From contig OZ255843.1 in the NCBI GenBank assembly GCA_965277775.1, positions 248,001 through 312,000 of the forward strand: a stretch of DNA of 64,000 nt, read 5' to 3'. The stretch is from G965195345 sp965277775 (GTDB taxonomy: Bacteria; Pseudomonadota; Gammaproteobacteria; CAKMZV01). A program made the position numbers and the translations under genes. Shown piece after piece: positions 1 through 8,138 of the stretch. Every line of letters begins with the position of its first letter. The stretch's first letter is position 1. The notes beneath the pieces are model-generated. The model saw only the letters and a list, made by a program, of their open reading frames with translations, did no database searches and was not told where the DNA came from.

Positions 1-321
1 GCCAACGGGCTCATCTCCTTCAAGCACAGGATAACGTGAGTGCTGTTTTTCTTCAATGATTTCCAAAATGTGCTCAAGCGAAGCATGCACATCAACCGTA
101 TTCATTTCTGGTCTGGGTATCATGATGTCTTTGACCCTTAACTCATTGACTTTTAGAATGCCTTCAATCATTTGCAAGGCTTCTGAATTCAAAACCCCCT
201 CGCGCGTTGCTTCGCCTAATTGTTCTCTGAGCATCTCAATGCCTTCAGGTTTATCCTTATTAAGCATCAAGCTACTCAACCACGTGAATAACGAAGTGTT
301 TTTGTTCAATTCATCATTCAT
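1..321 (-). CDS. corC: CorC/HlyC-family CBS-domain protein, N-terminal part (cut by window edge)
   Basis: The first 107 residues of a protein running off the left edge are visible. The translation begins MNDELNKNTSLFTWL and contains a VKDIMIPRPEM stretch followed by a segment ending RYPVLEGDEPVG, which is the start of the CBS-domain pair typical of CorC (magnesium/cobalt efflux accessory or hemolysin-like family). The CorC_HlyC C-terminal domain lies outside the window. It overlaps the end of ybeY by 8 bases, giving the familiar ybeZ-ybeY-corC order seen in many gammaproteobacteria, which supports the call. An alternative in-frame ATG is not evident upstream; the chosen ATG is at 319-321. The role in ion homeostasis is inferred from the family only. 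Confidence 0.85.
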   Translation of the reverse strand, partial: MNDELNKNTSLFTWLSSLMLNKDKPEGIEMLREQLGEATREGVLNSEALQMIEGILKVNELRVKDIMIPRPEMNTVDVHASLEHILEIIEEKQHSRYPVLEGDEPVG

Positions 322-802
322 TTTCATTGCGCCATGGATCTGGATAATTTAAACTGAGCATGATTTGCGATTCCATCGCTTCCATCTTTTGCCTCTCTTC
401 ATCGTTCATATGATCAAAATCGAGCAGATGAAGCGTGCCATGTATGACGATATGCGCTAATCGGTGCTGGTATTCAATGCCCATTGCATCGGCTTCTTGG
501 CGGACGATGCTCGGACAGACCATAATATCGCCCAAATGTCGGGGTTCACCGACCTTTTTAAACCAGTCTTGTTGCTTTTCACTGATGGTAAAAGAAAGTA
601 CATTGGTTGGGTAATCTAAGCCTCGAAATTCTAGATTACTCGCTTGTATTTCAGACGCCGTACAATAGCGCACATTCATTTGCGCTGGGCTCTCTGAAAC
701 GGCTTGATGGAATGTTTGTGCCACCCAGATCTGAGTGACGCTTATCGATGGGGGTTCTTCAATGTCCTTAGAAATTGAAACGAAAATTTCTGATTTATCC
801 AT
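314..802 (-). CDS. ybeY: Endoribonuclease YbeY (16S rRNA 3' end maturation)
   Basis: The 162-residue protein carries the metal-binding signature of the family, seen here as HIVIHGTLHLLDFDH, in which three histidines bind zinc. YbeY is a single-strand-specific endoribonuclease involved in 16S rRNA 3' processing and ribosome quality control. The length is close to the E. coli protein (155). The N-terminal half is weakly conserved, as usual. It overlaps ybeZ by 8 bases and corC by 8 bases, so the three are very likely translated from one mRNA. Confidence 0.95.
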   Translation of the reverse strand: MDKSEIFVSISKDIEEPPSISVTQIWVAQTFHQAVSESPAQMNVRYCTASEIQASNLEFRGLDYPTNVLSFTISEKQQDWFKKVGEPRHLGDIMVCPSIVRQEADAMGIEYQHRLAHIVIHGTLHLLDFDHMNDEERQKMEAMESQIMLSLNYPDPWRNENE

Positions 803-1796
803 AATTTTTCATGTTAGTGGTTTTGTTAGATTGTTCCCTTTGGTTATCATTATACTGATCAAATGCATTGATGATGTCCTTGACCAAACTATGTCGCATC
901 ACATTGTCTGGGGTAAAGACATTAAAACCTATATCGGGTACTTTGCCTAATATATCTGGCATTTTAATCAATCCAGACTGTTGGTGGTGAGGCAAATCAA
1001 TTTGAGATTCATCGCCCGCTACAACGGCTTTTGAATTGAACCCAATACGGGTTAAAAACATTTTCATTTGTAAGATCGTGGTGTTCTGCGCTTCATCCAA
1101 AATCATAAAACTGTCATTTAAGGTGCGACCCCGCATATAAGCCAAGGGCGCTACTTCAATCACATTCGTTTGCAAATGTTTTTCAACCTGCTCAGCGCCC
1201 AACATATCAGTCAATGCATCCAATAAGGGGCGGAGGTATGGATCGGCTTTTTGGGTTAAATCGCCAGGTAAGAAGCCTAATTTCTCACCAGCTTCCACCG
1301 CTGGTCGAGTCAAAACAATGCGTTTTACTTCATCCTTTTCTAATGCTTCAACCGCTGCGGCAACCGCCAAATAGGTTTTGCCTGTGCCCGCTGAACCTAT
1401 GGCAAAATTAAGCGGTAATGTCCGTAGGTTATGGATATATCGCAGCTGATTTTTACCATAGGTCTTAATGCGCTTACGTCCAACTTTTAGTATTTCAAAG
1501 GCATTGAGCACCCATTCATTGGCTTCATTATCGCTTTGATGCTTATCACATACAGCGAGCATGGCCGCCACGTCTTCGGCGTGTATTTCACGCTCATTGG
1601 CTTCGTTGAACAGTGTTTTGATCATTTGACTGGCGATTTTCACCGAGTATTCATTGCCTTCAAATTGGAAATCAAATCCACGTTGGTTGATACAAACATT
1701 GAAATGGCGCTCGATGGTTTTGATGTGTTCGTTCAAATGACCGCACAGTCTGGTTAAGAATAAATTGTTTTTAGGGCTCAATTGCAGTGCAGTCAT
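795..1796 (-). CDS. ybeZ: PhoH-like ATPase YbeZ
   Basis: The 333-residue protein has a Walker A motif (GSAGTGKT, near residue 136) and a Walker B-like segment (SFMILDEAQN) characteristic of the PhoH family. It is a cytoplasmic ATPase thought to work with YbeY in RNA metabolism; the exact substrate is not known for the family. The gene leads the ybeZ-ybeY-corC unit and is preceded by a recognisable promoter at 2002-2029, giving a leader of about 200 nucleotides. The usual upstream neighbour miaB is not here; secF is instead. Confidence 0.93.
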   Translation of the reverse strand: MTALQLSPKNNLFLTRLCGHLNEHIKTIERHFNVCINQRGFDFQFEGNEYSVKIASQMIKTLFNEANEREIHAEDVAAMLAVCDKHQSDNEANEWVLNAFEILKVGRKRIKTYGKNQLRYIHNLRTLPLNFAIGSAGTGKTYLAVAAAVEALEKDEVKRIVLTRPAVEAGEKLGFLPGDLTQKADPYLRPLLDALTDMLGAEQVEKHLQTNVIEVAPLAYMRGRTLNDSFMILDEAQNTTILQMKMFLTRIGFNSKAVVAGDESQIDLPHHQQSGLIKMPDILGKVPDIGFNVFTPDNVMRHSLVKDIINAFDQYNDNQREQSNKTTNMKNYG

Positions 1797-2001
1797 AAAT
1801 CAATAGAAAGGTGTTTTCTGTCCATAAGCGTAGAGGGGATGCAAGGCTTCATTTCGCGCCATAGAATATCATTGACAACAATAACGCAGCCAATGAGTTG
1901 CATAAATGCTTGAGTCTGTTGCCAGATTAACAAATGAGTAGAAGCTGTTGGTTGAAGTTTTGTGTTCAGATCGATGCTGAGTAATTAGATGATTTCAATT
2001 T

Positions 2002-2029
2002 ATTATAGCAAGATTGGCGATGATTTCAA
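2002..2029 (-). promoter_or_regulatory. Probable sigma-70 promoter for ybeZ-ybeY-corC
   Basis: On the minus strand a perfect TATAAT (2002-2007) is preceded, after a 16-base spacer, by TTGAAA (2024-2029). It lies between the end of secF and ybeZ and points towards ybeZ. The transcript would have a leader of about 200 nucleotides. The region 1797-2001 otherwise shows only a weak short reading frame. Confidence 0.6.
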
Positions 2030-2061
2030 TAAAAACCGTCGTTTTTAGCTTGCTGAGGGCA

Positions 2062-3039
2062 TTATTTTCTGTTTGCGCGTCGATTTTTGTTCTGAAGTTG
2101 CCTTGCTAAGATGTTTGAGCCTTCTGGATCTGCGCCCTCTTTCTCAACTGGCATCATGAGCTCTTTGTTAATGCCCAAGGCAATCGCCGTCGTCGATGCA
2201 ACATAAATGGATGAATAGGTACCAATGACCACGCCGATGATCAATGCAGAAGAAAAATTATGAATGATCTCTCCGCCAACGATAAACAGGGCAAATAAAA
2301 CCATCAAAGTGGTGATAGAGGTCATCAACGTTCTGGCTAACATGTCGTTGAGTGATTGGTTGACCACCTCTAAGGGTGTGCCCTTACGTAGATTGATGAA
2401 ATTTTCACGAATGCGGTCAAACACAACGATGGTATCATTCAAAGAATAACCAATGATGGCGAGTATGGCAGCCAGCACGGTTAGATCGAAAGATAAACCC
2501 AACAATGAAAACAAGCCTAAGGTAATGATGACATCGTGAACCAAGGCCGCAACCGAACCCACAGCAAAGCGCCATTCAAATCGGAATGCCACATAGATCA
2601 AAATGCCGATCAAAGCATAAAGCATGGCTAAACCACCGTCTGTGGTCAGCTCTTCACCGACCTTTGGACCAACAAATTCAACACGGCGCAAGGCCACATC
2701 AGCATCCAGTCCGCGCACAACCTCTAACACTTTTTCGCTTAATTGGGCATTGCTCAAGGTTTCTTGTGGGGCGATGCGTACCAAGACGTCACGGTCTGAG
2801 CCAAAGAAAGTGACTTCAAAATCGCTCAAGCCTTGTGTGCTTAAAGCCTCACGAATTTTTGTGGTATTGGCAGGGGTTGGGTAACCAATCTCAACCAATG
2901 TTCCTCCAGTAAAATCAATGCCAAACTCTAAGCCTTTAAATGCCAAGGACGCGATAGAGCCGACGATCATGGTCAATGAAAATATCACGGCTAATTTGCG
3001 CCATTTGGTAAAAGGGATCTTTCCGTAAACTGGTGTCAT
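2062..3039 (-). CDS. secF: Protein translocase subunit SecF
   Basis: The 325-residue inner-membrane protein matches SecF in length and layout: one N-terminal membrane segment, a periplasmic domain opening with the GIDFTGGTLVEI motif, and five C-terminal membrane segments with IGYSLNDTIVVFDRIREN. With SecD it uses the proton motive force to pull secretory proteins through SecYEG. Its ATG overlaps the secD stop by 4 bases (ATGA), so translation is probably coupled. It is the last gene of the dksA-yajC-secD-secF run. Confidence 0.97.
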   Translation of the reverse strand: MTPVYGKIPFTKWRKLAVIFSLTMIVGSIASLAFKGLEFGIDFTGGTLVEIGYPTPANTTKIREALSTQGLSDFEVTFFGSDRDVLVRIAPQETLSNAQLSEKVLEVVRGLDADVALRRVEFVGPKVGEELTTDGGLAMLYALIGILIYVAFRFEWRFAVGSVAALVHDVIITLGLFSLLGLSFDLTVLAAILAIIGYSLNDTIVVFDRIRENFINLRKGTPLEVVNQSLNDMLARTLMTSITTLMVLFALFIVGGEIIHNFSSALIIGVVIGTYSSIYVASTTAIALGINKELMMPVEKEGADPEGSNILARQLQNKNRRANRK

Positions 3040-4931
3040 ATGGGTAGTTTCTTCAGGTTGAGTTTCTTACCATAAATGCTATTGACAATCACTCGAGTCA
3101 TAAGAATGGCTGTGAACATAGAGCTTAAAATACCGATCGAAAGGGTGACGGCAAAACCTTTAATAGGGCCCGTGCCAAATCCAAAAAGCACCAAAGCGGC
3201 GATCAAAGTCGTCACGTTCGCATCGGCAATGGTTATAAACGCCCTTTCGTATCCTGCCGAGATGGCCAATTGAATGGCTTGACCTTTTCTAAGCTCTTCT
3301 CTGATACGCTCAAATATCAGTACATTAGCATCCACAGCCATACCAACGGTCAATACGATGCCGGCGATGCCTGGCAAGGTTAATGTGGCTTGAAGCAGTG
3401 ACAACACTGAGACGATTAATACCAAATTCATACACAAGGCCATGTTGGCAATGAGACCAAAAACTTTGTAACGCACAATCATGAAAATCAAAACCAATGC
3501 CAAACCAAGCATGACGGATAAAAAACCTTGATTGATGTTGTCTGCGCCCAAACTGGGGCCAATGGTGCGTTCCTCAACGATGTCCATAGGGGCGGCCAAT
3601 GCGCCTGCTCTGAGCAATAATGCCAAATCTCGCGCTTCTGTTGGTGAGTCCAGACCCGTGGTTTGAAAACGATTGGCAAACTGACCTCTGATGGTTGCCG
3701 CATTGATCACCGATTCATAAGTGCTCCGTTTACGCACTTTTTCGCCGTTTTCTTCAACAGTCTCAGAGCGTGTTTCGATGAATACCACCGCCATCCTTTT
3801 GTTGATATTTTGTTTGGTCGTTGCCAACATACGTGAACCACCCGCAGAATCCAAGGTCACGGAGACCATGGGCGTACCCGAATCACCGTCAATGCCTGAT
3901 TGTGCATTGACCACGCTGTCACCGGTCACAATCACAGAACGCTTTAATAAAATGGGCGTGCCATCACGGAAATAATACAGTTTAGTCCCTGGTGGTGCAA
4001 AGCCAACCCGAGCGGCATTTCTGGCGTTTTTGGTATCATCGACCAAGCGGTATTCCAAAGTGGCTGTGGCGCCTAATATTTGTTTGGCTCGTGCTGTATC
4101 TTGTACCCCAGGCAGTTGAACAATGATTCTGTTGGCGCCTTGCTGTTGAATGATGGGTTCTGCCACCCCCAATTCATTGACACGATTGCGCAAGGTGGTG
4201 ATGTTTTGTTTGACCGCAAATCGACGAATATCTTGTATGGCCGTTTCAGTTAATTTAATAACGATGGTCCCCGCTTCATTGGCAACTTCATCTACAAAGC
4301 TATCGGTAAAATCGCGCTCCAATGTCTCAATCGCTTTGTCACTTTCTTGCGCTTGAACCAATTTGATGCGCACGCCATAGTCACCTTCGCGCTTGATGGC
4401 AACGTAGCGTAATCGTGCTTCCCTTAATGTGCGTCTGACTTCATCAACCCGACGTTCAGCGGTATTATTCAGCGCGGCTTTGACATCAACCTCCATCAGG
4501 AAATAAACTCCGCCACGTAAGTCTAGACCAAGATACATGGGTTGTGCATTCAAATCACTGAGCCACATGGGTGTGGCTGGTGCCAGATTAAGTGCAATGA
4601 TGTGTCCTCGACCCAATGTTTCGTCGGCAATGGCTTTGGCTTTTAACTGGTCAGCTGACGAGTTAAAGCGTAGCACAAATTTATCGGTTTCAGACACGGC
4701 ACTTTTGACTTTGATGCCCGATTTTTCGATGGTGTTTTGTAATCGCTCTAATTTACTTAAGGTCAGATTAACGCCGCGTTGGGCAGAAATCTGAATGGCA
4801 GGGTCTTCACCAAACAAATTGGGTAAAGCATACAAACTGCTGGCACTAATGACCAGTATGATGATTAGGATTCGCCATAAAGCATTCCGATTGAGGGGAA
4901 CCACCTCAACAGCCCCTTGATTTTTTAACAT
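3036..4931 (-). CDS. secD: Protein translocase subunit SecD
   Basis: The 631-residue protein has an N-terminal membrane anchor, a large periplasmic region including LGLDLRGGVYFLMEV (the SecD P1 signature), and a C-terminal block of membrane segments with VGMAVDANVLIFERIREE. This is the standard SecD architecture, slightly longer than E. coli (615). It acts with SecF in late steps of Sec-dependent export. yajC lies 60 bases upstream and secF overlaps by 4 bases, giving the classic yajC-secD-secF order, though tgt is not upstream of yajC here. Confidence 0.97.
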   Translation of the reverse strand: MLKNQGAVEVVPLNRNALWRILIIILVISASSLYALPNLFGEDPAIQISAQRGVNLTLSKLERLQNTIEKSGIKVKSAVSETDKFVLRFNSSADQLKAKAIADETLGRGHIIALNLAPATPMWLSDLNAQPMYLGLDLRGGVYFLMEVDVKAALNNTAERRVDEVRRTLREARLRYVAIKREGDYGVRIKLVQAQESDKAIETLERDFTDSFVDEVANEAGTIVIKLTETAIQDIRRFAVKQNITTLRNRVNELGVAEPIIQQQGANRIIVQLPGVQDTARAKQILGATATLEYRLVDDTKNARNAARVGFAPPGTKLYYFRDGTPILLKRSVIVTGDSVVNAQSGIDGDSGTPMVSVTLDSAGGSRMLATTKQNINKRMAVVFIETRSETVEENGEKVRKRSTYESVINAATIRGQFANRFQTTGLDSPTEARDLALLLRAGALAAPMDIVEERTIGPSLGADNINQGFLSVMLGLALVLIFMIVRYKVFGLIANMALCMNLVLIVSVLSLLQATLTLPGIAGIVLTVGMAVDANVLIFERIREELRKGQAIQLAISAGYERAFITIADANVTTLIAALVLFGFGTGPIKGFAVTLSIGILSSMFTAILMTRVIVNSIYGKKLNLKKLPI

Positions 4932-4991
4932 GGCGGTTTATAGCAAAATGTTGCGAATGTTGTGTTGCGTGGAATTAGGTGTTTCAATCGA

Positions 4992-5366
4992 TTAAGATTC
5001 CGACCCAAATGTCGATCTATAAGTGCCTTTGGGCATTAATGAGGAAACCCCTGCGCGTTGAACTTTCAAATGGACATTTTCAGCAACTTCAATGAGCACA
5101 AAATTTTCATCTGTCTCAACGACACGACCCAAAACCCCACCATAGGTGAGCAATTCATCGCCTTTGGACAGTTTGCCAATCATTTCCTTGTGCGCTTTGG
5201 CTTTCTTTTGCTGTGGCCGAATGAGTATAAAGTAAAAGACCACAAAAAGTAGAATGAGTGGCGCAATGCTTAAGATGCTACTTTCCGTGCTACTTTCAGC
5301 CAATGCCATTGTTGGAAGCATCAAACTTCCAGTAAAAACGAAAAATTTATTCAGTGTATTTGTCAT
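4992..5366 (-). CDS. yajC: Sec translocon accessory protein YajC
   Basis: A 124-residue protein with a hydrophobic N-terminal segment, a second single membrane helix (LLFVVFYFILIRPQQKKAK) and a short cytoplasmic domain with a KGDELLTYGGVLGRV motif, which is diagnostic for YajC. It associates with SecDF-YidC in the inner membrane. The N-terminal extension before the membrane helix (about 25 residues, ending ALAESSTES) looks like a cleavable signal, which makes the protein a little longer than E. coli YajC (110). Confidence 0.95.
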   Translation of the reverse strand: MTNTLNKFFVFTGSLMLPTMALAESSTESSILSIAPLILLFVVFYFILIRPQQKKAKAHKEMIGKLSKGDELLTYGGVLGRVVETDENFVLIEVAENVHLKVQRAGVSSLMPKGTYRSTFGSES

Positions 5367-5413
5367 GCTATCCTCGCTAAGTTGATTATAGATTGATTGC
5401 TTTCAATGAAGCC

Positions 5414-5842
5414 TTACTCTTGTATGCCTTGTTTTTCGCGTTTTTCCATCCGAGTTTTGGCTTCTATACTCAGGTCAGCGGTTGGACGCGCATCCAAACG
5501 ACCCACGCCAATTTTCTCGCCACTTTCTTTGCAGAAGCCATAGTCCCCACGGTCGATACGTAAAATCGCATCTTCAATTTTGCGGATCAATTTGCTTTCG
5601 CGTTCACGGGTGCGTAACTCTAAGCGAAACTCCTCTTCTTTTGACGCCCGATCTAATTCATCCGCCATGTTTTCTGTATCATTGCGCATGTTATTGATGG
5701 TCTCATCCGCCTCTGCTAATAGCATTTTTTTCCAGGTGGACAATTTTTCTCTAAAATGTTTCAGTTGGCGGGGATTCATGTATTTTTCCCCTTCCTCTAC
5801 CTCGTAATTGGGTAGATTTTCAAGATAACGAAACTCACTCAT
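5414..5842 (-). CDS. dksA: DksA-family RNA polymerase regulator with a degenerate zinc finger
   Basis: The 142-residue protein aligns with DksA throughout: an N-terminal helical part, a coiled coil with the two tip aspartates (D61 and D64 in ADELDRA), and a C-terminal globular domain (RGDYGFCKESGEKIGVGRL). DksA enters the RNA polymerase secondary channel and, with ppGpp, adjusts rRNA and amino-acid promoter activity. Of the four zinc-binding cysteines in E. coli DksA only C104 remains; the other positions are S107, S125 and A128. Family knowledge: Pseudomonas DksA2 also has a reduced cysteine set and works without zinc. This may be the only DksA or a paralogue; the window cannot tell. A promoter at 5887-5915 precedes it. 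Confidence 0.9.
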   Translation of the reverse strand: MSEFRYLENLPNYEVEEGEKYMNPRQLKHFREKLSTWKKMLLAEADETINNMRNDTENMADELDRASKEEEFRLELRTRERESKLIRKIEDAILRIDRGDYGFCKESGEKIGVGRLDARPTADLSIEAKTRMEKREKQGIQE

Positions 5843-5886
5843 AACGAAACCTATAAAAAATATTTGGTTGAAAATTTGAGCGCTGA

Positions 5887-5915
5887 ATTATACACCTTTA
5901 TCCTGCTTTTTTCAC
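5887..5915 (-). promoter_or_regulatory. Probable promoter for dksA
   Basis: Minus-strand TATAAT (5887-5892) with a 17-base spacer and GTGAAA (5910-5915), four matches to the -35 consensus. It lies between trmD and dksA, about 45 bases ahead of the dksA start, so dksA and probably yajC-secDF can be transcribed independently of the long upstream run. Confidence 0.5.
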
Positions 5916-5932
5916 ATAAACCCCGCACCCAA

Positions 5933-6643
5933 TTATGAACATTTTGGGTTTTTATTATTGCAAGGCTTATTGATTAAATCTGGTCGTTTTTTTGCCGTCG
6001 CTTTAAGCGCTTGTTGCGCCCGCCAGCGCGCAATGGCTTGATGATCGCCAGAAACTAAGGTCTCTGGCACCGCCAGCCCATCGATCATTTGTGGCCGTGT
6101 GTAATGCGGTGCTTCTAAACAATTCGGCTGGCTAAATGATTCATGCAAGGCCGATTCTGCTGATCCCAAGGCGGTGGGTAATAATCGGACACAAGCATCA
6201 ATGACGCACATGGCCGGCAACTCTCCGCCACTGACAATAAAATCACCCAGACTGATCTCACCTTGGACATGACGTTCGATGATCCGTTCATCAATGCCCT
6301 CATAGCGACCACACAATAAGGCGAAATGCGATTGTTCCTTCAAAACATTGGCTTTGGCTTGGTTGAATACCGCCCCTTGCGGAGACAAATAATAGAGCGG
6401 CACCTTGCCCACTTTTTGGTTCATATCAACAATGCATCGATTGAGCGGTTCATACATCATGATCATGCCTGCACCCCCACCATAGGGTTTGTCATCGACT
6501 TTTTTGTAATCATCTGCCACATAATCGCGTGGATTCCAAAAATGCAATGTACAAAGTTGTTGTTTGATTGCGCGCGCGATCACACCTTCTTGGCTCAGCG
6601 CTGAAAACATATTAGGAAATAAGGTGATGATCTCAATGCGCAT
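5933..6643 (-). CDS. trmD: tRNA (guanine-37-N1)-methyltransferase TrmD
   Basis: Starting at the ATG at 6643 the protein has 236 residues and begins MRIEIITLFPNMF, the standard TrmD N-terminus. A longer open frame upstream overlaps rimM and is not needed. The trefoil-knot SAM-binding motif is visible as LGDFIVSGGELPAMCVIDA. TrmD methylates G37 next to the anticodon and prevents +1 frameshifting. It follows rimM by 37 bases, the usual pairing, but the partners rpsP and rplS are not present on either side. Confidence 0.96.
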   Translation of the reverse strand: MRIEIITLFPNMFSALSQEGVIARAIKQQLCTLHFWNPRDYVADDYKKVDDKPYGGGAGMIMMYEPLNRCIVDMNQKVGKVPLYYLSPQGAVFNQAKANVLKEQSHFALLCGRYEGIDERIIERHVQGEISLGDFIVSGGELPAMCVIDACVRLLPTALGSAESALHESFSQPNCLEAPHYTRPQMIDGLAVPETLVSGDHQAIARWRAQQALKATAKKRPDLINKPCNNKNPKCS

Positions 6644-6680
6644 GGTCAAATTCGGTCGAATTGATTCATTTTCGACAGTC

Positions 6681-7190
6681 TCATGTCCAATCAACTTCCC
6701 AGAGCACATAGATTTTATTGTGCTCAATGGCTGTCACAATATTTGGTTTGCGATAGGGAATCAAATATTTTTGCGCGCCTTGTACGACCAGCACATCATT
6801 GGCACCTGTTTCCATCAGTTTAACCACCTCACCCAAATGCACGCCATGCTGATTGATGACGCTCATGCCAATCAATTCATGCCAATAATAGTCCCCAGCA
6901 GCGAGTTTGGCAAAATCTTGTTTGGGTAAATAAATTTCAACGCCTGAGTACAACAATCCTGCCTCTGGCGTCTCTACATCTTTTAACTTTAGCAACACCG
7001 ATGCGCCGTTTCTGTGAGACTGAACGCTTTCAATGTTTGCAAGGATATAGGCGTCATTGCGTTTTAAATGCCAATTGCGCCAGTTGATGATCTCAGTTCT
7101 AGGCTGAGTATAAGAATAAACTTTTAGAAACCCATTGACTCCATAAACACCGTCGATTTTCCCAATTAAAACAAATGAATCCGCTGACAT
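6681..7190 (-). CDS. rimM: Ribosome maturation factor RimM
   Basis: The 169-residue protein has the RimM N-terminal beta barrel (LIGKIDGVYGVNGFLKVYS) and the C-terminal PRC-barrel-like half (YYWHELIGMSVINQHGVHLG, then PYRKPNIVTAI). RimM assists assembly of the 30S head around S19. Normally it lies between rpsP and trmD; here trmD follows but lpxC precedes it by 19 bases, so rpsP has been lost from or moved out of the operon. Confidence 0.95.
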   Translation of the reverse strand: MSADSFVLIGKIDGVYGVNGFLKVYSYTQPRTEIINWRNWHLKRNDAYILANIESVQSHRNGASVLLKLKDVETPEAGLLYSGVEIYLPKQDFAKLAAGDYYWHELIGMSVINQHGVHLGEVVKLMETGANDVLVVQGAQKYLIPYRKPNIVTAIEHNKIYVLWEVDWT

Positions 7191-7209
7191 GCGCTCAAAT
7201 CAGAGGGGT

Positions 7210-8121
7210 TTAAGCGACTTTTGATTGAATGAAATTTATGGGAATGTCTTGTTCACAATCAAAAGTCACAGTCGTCCAAGCCGCGGTTTTTTTGATCATT
7301 TCACACAGCAATTTATTATTCAGAGCATGACCCGATTTATGCGCTGAATAAGAGCCGATGATGTATTGTCCAAACACATACAAATCACCCACAGCATCCA
7401 ATAATTTGTGTTTTACCGGTTCTTCATTGATGCGAAAACCGTCTTTATTGACGGGTCCTGATTCATCGAGAACGATGGCATTATTGACGCTGCCGCCCAA
7501 TGCCATATTATTTCTATGGAGCATTTCCACGTCTTTTTGAAATCCGAAGGTCCGAGCTCTGGATAATTCTTTGAGGTAGGAAGTTTGAGAAAAATCGATG
7601 GTGCACACGCTGTCTTTATCTTGAAAAGAGGGATGATTGAAATCAAGGGAGAAACTTAATTTAAAGCCTTTATAGGGTTCAATTTGGGCCCAGCCACCCT
7701 TTTCATCATAGACTTTGATGGGCTCTAAAATGCGCACGAAGCGTTTTTTCTCAGATTGTAATTGTATGCCGACCGATTGTAGGATAAAAATGAATTCAGA
7801 AGCACTGCCGTCTAAAATGGGCACCTCTGAGGCATTAATGTCGATTAATATGTTGTCAATACCCAAGCCATATAGAGCCGACATTAAGTGCTCTATGGTG
7901 GCAACCTTATGACCGTTCAATACCAAAGTTGTGCATAAAGTGGTTTCTTTGACCAATTCTGGTGACACTTTAAATTCCAAGGGCTCATCTAAATCAATTC
8001 GACGGAAAATCACGCCACTATTGACCTTTGCTGGGCGCAGAACGATGTCAACGAGCTTGCCGTTATGCAAACCCACACCTGAAACTCGAATGGGATATTT
8101 GATGGTTGCTTGTTGTATCAT
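7210..8121 (-). CDS. lpxC: UDP-3-O-acyl-N-acetylglucosamine deacetylase LpxC
   Basis: The 303-residue enzyme catalyses the committed step of lipid A synthesis. Zinc ligands and catalytic residues are visible: E77-H78 in TIEHLM, H239 and D243 in HKLLDAVGD, and H266 in SAHKSGHALN. The length equals E. coli LpxC (305). It normally follows ftsZ at the end of the dcw cluster; here it starts only 17 bases after ftsA ends. Confidence 0.97.
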   Translation of the reverse strand: MIQQATIKYPIRVSGVGLHNGKLVDIVLRPAKVNSGVIFRRIDLDEPLEFKVSPELVKETTLCTTLVLNGHKVATIEHLMSALYGLGIDNILIDINASEVPILDGSASEFIFILQSVGIQLQSEKKRFVRILEPIKVYDEKGGWAQIEPYKGFKLSFSLDFNHPSFQDKDSVCTIDFSQTSYLKELSRARTFGFQKDVEMLHRNNMALGGSVNNAIVLDESGPVNKDGFRINEEPVKHKLLDAVGDLYVFGQYIIGSYSAHKSGHALNNKLLCEMIKKTAAWTTVTFDCEQDIPINFIQSKVA

Positions 8122-8138
8122 ATGTTGTTGATGGTTGG

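Noticed and set aside
6644..6727. Longer trmD start overlapping rimM
   Set aside because: The conserved TrmD N-terminus begins at the ATG at 6643.
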